NCBI GenBank assembly: GCA_049515175.1
Contig: JBEKUI010000128.1
Coordinates: 1-12,258, forward strand
Length of the DNA stretch: 12,258 nucleotides
From: JACQNR01 sp049515175
Lineage (GTDB): Bacteria; Acidobacteriota; Terriglobia; UBA7540
Reading direction: 5' to 3'
Positions 1-5,201 of this stretch are shown in pieces (position 1 is the first letter of the stretch; the number at the start of each line of letters is the position of its first letter). The notes under the pieces were generated by a model. That model made no database searches. It saw nothing but the letters and a program-made list of their open reading frames with translations, and had not been told where the DNA came from. The position numbers were made by a program, and so were the translations under genes.

Positions 1-832
1 CGGGCACGAAGAAATCCTTCTCCTCCAGCTTGAAAGCCTGCCGGAGGGCATCGCGCACACCCTGATTGAGCGCCACGGCCCCCACAAAAGCCACCGGCGG
101 CGCCACCTGCCGGCCCTTCACAATCGCCGACTTGAAGTTGCGCGCCACGGCGTCGCACAACCCGCGCAGAATCTGATCCGTCGAGTAGCCCTTCTGCTGG
201 GCGTGGATCATGTCGGTCTTGGCGAAGACCGAACAGCGTCCCGCGATCCGCGCCGCACAACTTGCCGCGCAGGCTGCCGGGCCGACGTCCTCGACCGCGT
301 AGAGCAGGCGCGAAGCTTGCTGGTCAATGAACGAGCCAGTCCCCGCCGCGCAGTCACCACTCGTTTCGTAGTCCACGATGCCCAGGTATTTCGATTTCTC
401 TGTCGGTTCCAGTCGGAGGTACTTCGATGATTCGCCCCCCATCTCGAAAACCGATCGCACCTGGGGATAGAAAGTGCGCATACCCTTGGCGATGGCGCGA
501 AATTCGTTCTCGAAGTAGATGCCCAGAATCTTCGAAATGAGCTGGCTGCCCGAGCCCGTCACGCGAATGCCTTCGATGTTCTCCTCGGGAACGGTGTCGT
601 AGAGCTCCTTCAGTAAGTCGAAGGTCGATTGAATGGGGCTGCCTTGAATACGCCGATAACTGGAAAGGATCAGGGGGCGACCGGCCAGGGGGCTCTCGGC
701 AGGGAATTCGGAGGCCACAAAAGAGCCGGAGCGCTCGGTCAAAGAATCGAACTGTTGCTTATCCGCCATGGCTCCGATGGCCGCTAACTTCAGACTGACG
801 GCACCAATATCCAAGCCAATGTTGATGCTCAT
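1..832 (-). CDS. BadF/BadG/BcrA/BcrD-type ATPase (acyl-CoA dehydratase activase family), N-terminal part
   Basis: Translating leftward from ATG 832 gives 277 residues with no stop before the window edge, so the C-terminal part is missing. ASKHA-type ATPase signatures are visible: an N-terminal phosphate-1 loop, DIGAVSLK (residues 8-15), a second phosphate loop EMGGESSK (130-137), GDCAAGTGSF (159-168), RCSVFAKTD (199-207) and a VGAVALN adenosine-type motif (250-256). C161 and C200 sit where HgdC-type activators place the cysteines that hold a [4Fe-4S] cluster at the dimer interface. Known members use ATP to drive electron transfer to 2-hydroxyacyl-CoA dehydratases or benzoyl-CoA reductases. 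The first phosphate loop has AVSLK where classical activators have STTTK. The SYRRIQGSP region with GDCAAGTGSF resembles the long multidomain relatives carrying tandem activase modules, so this may be the first module of a large protein; that is inference. A GAGG ribosome-binding site (839-842) lies 6 nt before the start. Confidence 0.88.
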   Translation of the reverse strand, partial: MSINIGLDIGAVSLKLAAIGAMADKQQFDSLTERSGSFVASEFPAESPLAGRPLILSSYRRIQGSPIQSTFDLLKELYDTVPEENIEGIRVTGSGSQLISKILGIYFENEFRAIAKGMRTFYPQVRSVFEMGGESSKYLRLEPTEKSKYLGIVDYETSGDCAAGTGSFIDQQASRLLYAVEDVGPAACAASCAARIAGRCSVFAKTDMIHAQQKGYSTDQILRGLCDAVARNFKSAIVKGRQVAPPVAFVGAVALNQGVRDALRQAFKLEEKDFFVP

Positions 833-857
833 AGACTACCTCGACTGGGAGGACCCT

Positions 858-863
858 ATTGTA
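858..863 (-). promoter_or_regulatory. Possible -10 box for the activase-family gene
   Basis: On the minus strand the hexamer TACAAT matches the sigma-70 -10 consensus at 5 of 6 positions and lies 25 nt before the ATG at 832. I see no good -35 hexamer at 16-18 nt, so this is a weak call from a single element. Confidence 0.3.
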
Positions 864-1199
864 ATACTCCCCCGGAAACGGATGCGACTTTGGCTGATCC
901 CAGCTCTTCGGGAAGACGTGCCGGACGTTTGGGTGAAAACACCCCACCGCGTGCTTCCGAGCGAAATATGGGCACACTGGCAGCCGAAAGCTGAGCGGGA
1001 TGCACAAATTGTCCAAAGCCGGAGCTAGTATCGGTCATTTTGTCCATCAATTGACGGAACCGACGACCCAGACCGAGAGGGCAGGTTTTTCACCAAACGA
1101 TTTCAGGCACAATGTCTATTAAGGAGTCATGTCGTTGAAAACACAGCTATTAGATGACGCTTAGGTGACGATGCGACCGATTTCATCAACGCTCGGGTT

Positions 1200-1246
1200 G
1201 GGAGTGTGACGGTTTCATAAGCTGTCACACTCCCGGTTTTCGTTTT
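1200..1246 (+). terminator. Intrinsic-terminator-like hairpin
   Basis: A perfect 11-bp stem (GGGAGTGTGAC at 1200-1210 paired with GTCACACTCCC at 1224-1234) closes a 13-nt loop. It is followed by GGTTTTCGTTTTC, a T-rich tail typical of rho-independent termination of rightward transcripts. The left flank is not A-rich, so leftward function is less likely. No recognised gene ends just upstream; the hairpin lies about 135 nt before the dehydrogenase start. It could end a small RNA or act as a leader attenuator. Confidence 0.6.
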
Positions 1247-1310
1247 CTCTGGCGGAGCCTGGTCGGATGTCGGAGCCCCGCGAAATCGCCAGCACGCATC
1301 AGCGAGCGGA

Positions 1311-1340
1311 TTGCCACAGACCCGCATTGAGCTTTAAGCT
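1311..1340 (+). promoter_or_regulatory. Possible promoter of the short-chain dehydrogenase gene
   Basis: TTGCCA (1311-1316) matches the -35 consensus at 5 of 6 positions. Eighteen nt later comes TAAGCT (1335-1340), a poor -10 match. Transcription would start about 25 nt before the ATG at 1371 and downstream of the hairpin at 1200-1234. This is low-confidence pattern matching. Confidence 0.25.
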
Positions 1341-1370
1341 AATCTGACCTGAGACTGGGGAGGTTTTGCC

Positions 1371-2102
1371 ATGGCTTCAGAACTGAAGGACAGGATTGCG
1401 GTGGTGACGGGCGGGACGCGCGGCATCGGCTATTCGATCGCCGAGGCACTGCTCGCCGAAGGCGCGAAGGTATTCGTTTGCGGGCGGGACGCCTCGTTCC
1501 TGAAGGCGGCCCTGGAGAGGCTTGGCCGGGTTGCCGCCGGCAGAGTGGACGGGCTTGTCGCCGACGTTCGCCGCTACGAGGATTGCCGCAAGCTGATTCG
1601 TGCGGCCGCGGACCGTTTTGGCGGGCTCGACATCCTGGTGAACAACGCCGGCGTCGGCATCATGAAGCCCGTGGACCAACTCACGCCGGAAGACTGGGAT
1701 GCGACGATCGAGACTAATCTCTCCGGCACCTTCTATTGCTGCCGCGAGGCCATACCGCAGATGCGGAAGCGGGGCGGCGGCTACATCTTCAACATCTCGA
1801 GCCTTGCGGGGGTCAACCCTTTCCCGGGCGGCAGCGCCTACAACGCTTCCAAGTTCGGTATGAACGGGTTCAGCGAAGCGATGATGCAAGACGTTCGTTA
1901 CGACGGCATCCGGGTCAGCTACATCATGCCGGGGAGCGTCGATACGGATTTCGCGGCGACGCCTGGCTCAAAAGCGCGCGAGACCTGGAAGCTGACTGGC
2001 GAGGACATCGCCAAGGCCGTCGTGGACCTCTACAAGTTTCCCAAGTCGGCGCTGGCCAGCCGCATCGAGATGCGTCCCAGCCAGCCGCCGCGCAAGAAAT
2101 AG
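1371..2102 (+). CDS. Classical short-chain dehydrogenase/reductase (SDR)
   Basis: This 243-residue protein is typical in length for a classical SDR, a soluble NAD(P)(H)-dependent oxidoreductase with a Rossmann fold. The glycine-rich cofactor motif TGGTRGIG is at residues 13-20 and NNAG at 91-94. The catalytic tetrad is assignable as N116, S144, Y157 and K161 (YNASK at 157-161), followed by the PGSVDT loop at 187-192. R39, just after the second beta strand (CGRD), suggests a preference for NADP(H), which is inference. A GGGGAGG ribosome-binding site at 1357-1363 is 7 nt before ATG 1371, which settles the start. The substrate cannot be told from sequence. FabG-like 3-oxoacyl reductases and many carbonyl or sugar reductases share this pattern, and no pathway partner is adjacent. 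The gene ends only 11 nt from the convergent ribbon-helix-helix gene, with no terminator visible between them. Confidence 0.93.
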   Translation: MASELKDRIAVVTGGTRGIGYSIAEALLAEGAKVFVCGRDASFLKAALERLGRVAAGRVDGLVADVRRYEDCRKLIRAAADRFGGLDILVNNAGVGIMKPVDQLTPEDWDATIETNLSGTFYCCREAIPQMRKRGGGYIFNISSLAGVNPFPGGSAYNASKFGMNGFSEAMMQDVRYDGIRVSYIMPGSVDTDFAATPGSKARETWKLTGEDIAKAVVDLYKFPKSALASRIEMRPSQPPRKK

Positions 2103-2113
2103 GGCCGACATCT

Positions 2114-2296
2114 TCAGCGGCGGAGCTTCAATCTCGATTTCTCCTCGATGACTCGGGTTGATTCAGCTTGCTTTACCAGAGCCTGCAGGGCCAGGCGAAC
2201 CGTGGCAGTAATCCCCAGCCCTGAAACCTTCATCGCCCTTCGCATGAGGTCCTCGGGCACATATACAGTGATCTTGACCATGCCAGGCTTTGCCAT
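2114..2296 (-). CDS. Small ribbon-helix-helix (VapB/CopG-like) protein, no partner toxin seen
   Basis: From ATG 2296 the frame encodes 60 residues; an upstream TTG at 2308 is a less likely start. The segment MVKITVYVPEDLMRRAMKVS has the short beta strand, turn and first helix of a ribbon-helix-helix DNA-binding domain. A second helix follows (TATVRLALQALVKQA), then a basic tail ending KSRLKLRR. This matches VapB-type antitoxins, which dimerise, bind operator DNA and neutralise a PIN-domain RNase. No PIN, MazF or RelE-like gene is next to it: the neighbours are a convergent dehydrogenase and a secreted protein 36 nt upstream. It may therefore be an orphan antitoxin or a free-standing regulator. 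No strong ribosome-binding site is visible; translation may be coupled to the upstream gene. Confidence 0.62.
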   Translation of the reverse strand: MAKPGMVKITVYVPEDLMRRAMKVSGLGITATVRLALQALVKQAESTRVIEEKSRLKLRR

Positions 2297-2332
2297 GACC
2301 GTTCCCAATCGTACGTCGGCACCCAGAGGTTG

Positions 2333-2770
2333 CTACTCGAGTGGTACTTCGCTCAGCACGTCGTCCCAATGCTGCTCGGTGATTTCCCAGCGGCGTTTTT
2401 CCTGCTGGTCGTGCTCGGCGGTGTTCGGATAGAGGGCGCGGATAATTTCCGGCTCGGTGCGGCGGGTTTCTTCGAGCGCCGCCCAGTCGCGCCACACCAT
2501 GACGACCTTGTAGTCCCAAGCGGGCGTTGCGGCGTGGAAGCGGCGCTCGTAGAGCTTTTCGCTGAGCAGCAGGCCGTTCTTGATCTGCTGCTGAAGAATG
2601 GGGTTGTGATTCTTCTTGTAGAGCGCCAGCCATTCTTTCGCCGCTCCCGGCGCCAGCTTGTAGTAATACTCGAGGGTCACCGGCCCGCCCGCCTTCTGCT
2701 CCGCGCCCAGCGCGCCCGTCAAGGCACACAGCGTCACCGCGGTAACTCCCCACACCGAAAGAATTCTCAT
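2333..2770 (-). CDS. Secreted protein of unknown function
   Basis: The 145-residue product begins with a Sec-type signal peptide: MRIL, a hydrophobic core over residues 4-20, and likely cleavage after A23 (ALGA|EQ). The mature part of about 122 residues is rich in aromatic and charged residues and has no further membrane segment. The pattern VTLEYYYKLAPG, a helix-like AKEWLALYKKNHNPIL and a strand-like DYKVVMVWRDW recalls dimeric alpha/beta-barrel proteins, but this is only an impression and I do not name a family. Cys15 is not in a good lipobox. A GAGGAGA ribosome-binding site lies just before the ATG. The gene follows the GTPase gene by 73 nt, most of it a degenerate octamer array. A 212-codon frame overlapping it on the same strand is treated as a shadow because it lacks these features. 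Confidence 0.75.
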   Translation of the reverse strand: MRILSVWGVTAVTLCALTGALGAEQKAGGPVTLEYYYKLAPGAAKEWLALYKKNHNPILQQQIKNGLLLSEKLYERRFHAATPAWDYKVVMVWRDWAALEETRRTEPEIIRALYPNTAEHDQQEKRRWEITEQHWDDVLSEVPLE

Positions 2771-2794
2771 TTTCTCTCTCCTCTGGCAAGCATG

Positions 2795-2842
2795 CGTTCA
2801 ATCACTTGATCACTAAATCGCCCGATCGCCCGATGAACCGAT
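2795..2842 (-). repeat. Degenerate 6 x 8-nt tandem array, copy 1
   Basis: Read on the minus strand from 2842, the sequence divides exactly into six octamers that all begin with AT. The first is ATCGGTTC and the last ATTGAACG. The array starts 1 nt past the GTPase stop codon and ends 24 nt before the start of the secreted-protein gene, so it fills most of this gap. A second six-unit array, related unit by unit (36 of 48 positions identical), lies at 11132-11179 on the plus strand. Confidence 0.75.
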
Positions 2843-2843
2843 T

Positions 2844-3824
2844 CTAGCGATGGAGCTCGATGATGTCTTTATCCACGAGAGGGTAGTCCCGGTTCACCAT
2901 CTGGCCCTCGAAGCGTCCGTGTCCCCAGACGCGCGCAAACTTGAGCTGTGTGACGAAGTCGTGATGGACCATCGCCGCGAGATCGATCAAGTGCGACCCG
3001 CGCTTGAGGACGTAAGGCGCGATTTTCTCCAGCTTGTGGCCCGGGGCTTTGGTGTAGACGCGGACCAGGTCCAGCATCTCGAACACGCCATGGCGAAGCG
3101 CATCAAGCCCCTCACCGGTCTCGACGGAAACCGCGAGGATATCAAAGCGCGGGCCATAAAGCTCGCGCAGGATTTCGAGATCGTCCCCGGCGCCGCCCAG
3201 ATCGCGCTTGTTACCGATGAGCAGCGTCCGCTTCTCGAGCCATCCCACAACCTCCGGCGCGGGACCGCGGCCGAGGTGAACTTTCGCCTTCACGAGCTCC
3301 CCGAGGGTCATTTCCAGGTCTTCCAGCAAGTCCGGATCGCTGAGGTCCACGACGAGCAGCGCCGCGTCGGCGTTGCGGACGATCTGATAGACCCACGATT
3401 CATGAACCTCGGGATGGACGGGCGGCAGATCGACGAGCTGAAACTGAATGTCCTCGAAGGCCATCATGCCGGGCTGGGGCGCGCGCGTGGTGAAAGGAAA
3501 ATCCGCGACTTCAGGCGTGGCGTGGGTGAGGGCGCGAACGAGCGCCGACTTGCCGCTGTTGGGCGGACCCACGAGCGCCAGCTGCCCGGCGCCTTCTTTA
3601 TCTACTTTGTAAATGAGCCCCACGCGGCTGGCGGGGCGTTTCGATTGCTCGTTGCGCAGCTTCGCGATGCGGCGTTTGATGTCCGCCTGCATCTTTTCCG
3701 TCCCCTTGTGCCTGGGGATGGTGGCCTGCATTTCATCGAGCGCTTCGAGTTTTTCTTCCGTCGTCTTGGCGCTTTTGAAACGCCGGTCGGCTTCCAGGTA
3801 ATCGGGCGTGAGATTGGCAGGCAT
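2844..3824 (-). CDS. DRG/Obg-like GTPase with C-terminal TGS domain
   Basis: I start at ATG 3824 (326 residues, MPANLTPDY...) because members of this family begin this way. The ATG at 3887 would add 21 residues encoded largely by an intergenic palindrome. An N-terminal helical region (1-65) is followed by the G domain: G1 GPPNSGKS (86-93), a G2-like TTRAP, G3 VDLPP (131-135), G4 NKRD (205-208) and G5 SVETG (233-237). A TGS domain (about 254-326) ends in DYPLVDKDIIELHR. Related GTPases associate with ribosomes or translation factors; the specific role is unknown. The G3 motif has DLPP where most GTPases have DxxG. I believe DLPP or DTPP is common in bacterial relatives, but it may affect hydrolysis. 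CATAAT on the minus strand (3846-3851) could be a -10 box; no clear ribosome-binding site precedes the chosen start. Confidence 0.9.
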   Translation of the reverse strand: MPANLTPDYLEADRRFKSAKTTEEKLEALDEMQATIPRHKGTEKMQADIKRRIAKLRNEQSKRPASRVGLIYKVDKEGAGQLALVGPPNSGKSALVRALTHATPEVADFPFTTRAPQPGMMAFEDIQFQLVDLPPVHPEVHESWVYQIVRNADAALLVVDLSDPDLLEDLEMTLGELVKAKVHLGRGPAPEVVGWLEKRTLLIGNKRDLGGAGDDLEILRELYGPRFDILAVSVETGEGLDALRHGVFEMLDLVRVYTKAPGHKLEKIAPYVLKRGSHLIDLAAMVHHDFVTQLKFARVWGHGRFEGQMVNRDYPLVDKDIIELHR

Positions 3825-3876
3825 GGCGGTCGCGAGGGCGGGGATATTATGCGCCGTTTTCGCGTCCCAATGTAGA

Positions 3877-3954
3877 GGCGGCTTCATGCCGCCATCCGGA
3901 ATTTGGCGACGTGAAGTCGCCGTTACGGCGGAGGTGACGATGTGAAATCGTTGC
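3877..3954. repeat. Three small palindromic units with an RTGAA pentaloop
   Basis: Three units share one plan: a 6-bp or longer stem, a 5-nt loop, then a T(A)CG-type tail. Unit 1 (3877-3893) is GGCGGC-TTCAT-GCCGCC, inverted so that its loop reads ATGAA on the minus strand. Unit 2 (3905-3921) is GGCGAC-GTGAA-GTCGCC. Unit 3 (3934-3954) has the stem GTGACGAT-GTGAA-ATCGTTGC, with two G-T wobbles. The stems differ in sequence but covary, while the loop is conserved. The cluster lies in the 129-nt gap between the enolase-superfamily stop codon and the GTPase start. Unit 3 touches the stop codon at 3954-3956, so it may limit read-through or protect a 3' end. Confidence 0.75.
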
Positions 3955-5072
3955 TACGCCACGCGGAACTTCGCCACGCCCGCATCGTCGAGGTCGATGC
4001 CGAGGCCGGGGGCGTCGGGAATCGCGAGGAATCCGTCCACGGCGCACGGATTCTGCCGGGTGATCTGCTCGCGCAACGTGGTTTCCACTTCCGACACGAA
4101 CTCCACGATGATGGCGTTGGGAATGGAATTGAGGAAATGGAGCGCGGCCATCACGTTGATGTAGGTGGTGAAGCCGTGGTTCGCCACCACCAGGCCGCGA
4201 TCCTGGGCGAGGCTGGCGATTTTCATCGCCTCGGTGAAGCCGCCGCAGCGCGTCAGGTCGATCTGCACGACGTCGATCCTCCCCTGGTCCATCAGCTCGA
4301 TGTAGGAGCGCCGCTCGCTTTCCTCTTCGCCGGCGGCGATGCGCGTTGCCGTGGCCTCGGAGAGCTTGCGGTACCCCACGTAATCGTCGGGGCGCAGCGG
4401 CTCCTCCAGCCAGAAGATGTTGAATTCCTCAAACGCCCGGGCGCGCTGGATGGCGGTCTTGGCGTCCCAGACGAGTCCGGCGTCGATGAGCAGGTCGGCT
4501 TCGTCGCCCAACCCTTTGCGCCCCTGCCGCACCAGGTCGACGTCGGTCCTGGCGTCGCGCCCCATGGGGTCCCAGCCGAACTTGACGGCGTTGAAGCCGC
4601 GGTCGCGGAAGCGCCGCGCCAGGTCGTGCGTCGCCGCAGGCGTCGGGCCGAAGAGCGAGCTCGCGTAGCAGCGCAGCTTCTTGTGGAACCCGCCGCCCAG
4701 CAGTTTCCACACCGGCATGCCCAGCGCCTTGCCCTTGATGTCCCAGAGCGCCATGTCGATGCCGCTCATGGCGTGGATGCCGATGCCGCGCCGCCCGGCG
4801 TAAACGTTCCGCCGGTACATCTTTTCCCAGATGACTTCCGTCTCGAAGGGGTCTTCGCCCATCACGATTTCGCGCAGGCCGGCGGTGACCGTGTGTGAGA
4901 ACGGTCCCTCGATCGCACCCTTCACCGCCATGGGCGAGGAATCGACCTCGCCGATTCCCGTGATGCCCGCGTCGGTCGTCACCTTGACGATCAGCGCGTC
5001 CTGGCCGCTATCGCATTGGCCTTTCACCACGGGCAATCGGAGGTAGAGGGTCTCGACACCGGTAATCTTCAT
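3954..5072 (-). CDS. Enolase-superfamily enzyme, mandelate racemase/muconate lactonizing type
   Basis: The 372-residue length is normal for the superfamily. These enzymes abstract a proton alpha to a carboxylate, using a Mg2+ ion bound in a TIM barrel. An N-terminal capping domain (1-125) precedes the barrel. Likely metal ligands are D197 (LLIDAGL), E223 or E224 (WLEEPL) and E249 (AAGEEES). D272 (QIDLTRCGG) and H299 (ANHGFTT) match the Asp-His dyad of the mandelate racemase subgroup, whose members include many sugar-acid dehydratases and epimerases. At the usual KxK position the sequence is K164-F165-G166, so the second lysine is replaced by glycine, which suggests a dehydratase-like or altered mechanism. 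The substrate is not predictable here. ATG 5072 has a good AGGAG site just upstream. The gene is divergent from the phosphoesterase fusion and followed by the palindrome cluster. Confidence 0.9.
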   Translation of the reverse strand: MKITGVETLYLRLPVVKGQCDSGQDALIVKVTTDAGITGIGEVDSSPMAVKGAIEGPFSHTVTAGLREIVMGEDPFETEVIWEKMYRRNVYAGRRGIGIHAMSGIDMALWDIKGKALGMPVWKLLGGGFHKKLRCYASSLFGPTPAATHDLARRFRDRGFNAVKFGWDPMGRDARTDVDLVRQGRKGLGDEADLLIDAGLVWDAKTAIQRARAFEEFNIFWLEEPLRPDDYVGYRKLSEATATRIAAGEEESERRSYIELMDQGRIDVVQIDLTRCGGFTEAMKIASLAQDRGLVVANHGFTTYINVMAALHFLNSIPNAIIVEFVSEVETTLREQITRQNPCAVDGFLAIPDAPGLGIDLDDAGVAKFRVA

Positions 5073-5115
5073 TGTGTCTCCTGCAAGAAAAAACGTGGCC
5101 GGTCAGCGAACGGCG

Positions 5116-5124
5116 ATTTTAACA
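5116..5124 (-). promoter_or_regulatory. Extended -10 promoter element for the enolase-superfamily gene
   Basis: On the minus strand TGTTAAAAT combines the extended -10 TGn with TAAAAT (5 of 6 matches to TATAAT). It lies 43 nt before ATG 5072, and no good -35 is evident. It sits back to back with a similar element for the plus-strand gene at 5153-5161. Confidence 0.45.
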
Positions 5125-5152
5125 CGGCTGTAACTCGCCGCTGCCGCCAACG

Positions 5153-5161
5153 TGTTAAGAT
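5153..5161 (+). promoter_or_regulatory. Extended -10 promoter element for the phosphoesterase fusion gene
   Basis: TGTTAAGAT carries the extended -10 TGn followed by TAAGAT (4 of 6 consensus positions). It lies 40 nt before ATG 5202. It differs by one base from the divergent element at 5116-5124, and the two are separated by 28 nt. Confidence 0.4.
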
Positions 5162-5201
5162 GCCCCGGAGTCTCGTGAATCTTTCTTCCAGGATGATCCC
5201 C

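Larger units (their letters stand above)
833..1370. other. 538-nt intergenic region between divergent genes
   Basis: No convincing gene lies here. The open frames of 64-86 codons on both strands overlap the activase start or each other, lack ribosome-binding sites and resemble no family I know. The region contains the activase promoter at its left end, a strong hairpin with a T-rich tail (1200-1246), and the dehydrogenase promoter and leader at its right end. A tiny frame at 1129-1164 (11 codons, MSLKTQLLDDA) has AAGGAG only 2 nt upstream, which is closer than normal, so I do not call it a gene. No tRNA-like or known riboswitch fold was recognised. Confidence 0.6.

Noticed and set aside
768..1028. 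86-codon plus-strand frame over the activase start
   Set aside because: It overlaps the N-terminus of a well-supported gene, has no ribosome-binding site and no recognisable domain.
1205..1229. TGTGA...TCACA as a CRP/FNR-type operator
   Set aside because: The half-sites are 15 nt apart rather than 6 and form part of a perfect longer stem followed by a T-rich tail, so a terminator explains them better.
2163..2801. 212-codon minus-strand frame overlapping the secreted protein and the ribbon-helix-helix gene
   Set aside because: It is out of frame with a signal-peptide protein that has its own strong ribosome-binding site, and its translation has the Arg/Gly/Ala-rich look of a frame shadow.
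3825..3887. Extended GTPase N-terminus from ATG 3887
   Set aside because: The extra 21 residues begin inside an intergenic palindrome, while the downstream MPANLTP start matches the family.
3942..4898. 318-codon plus-strand frame opposite the enolase-superfamily gene
   Set aside because: It is the antisense shadow of a gene with intact metal ligands and catalytic residues, and its composition is His/Val/Gly-rich without domain character.
5016..5201. Extended N-terminus of the phosphoesterase fusion
   Set aside because: It would overlap the divergent gene and its promoter and bury the signal peptide at residue 63. ATG 5202 has a ribosome-binding site and an immediate signal sequence.
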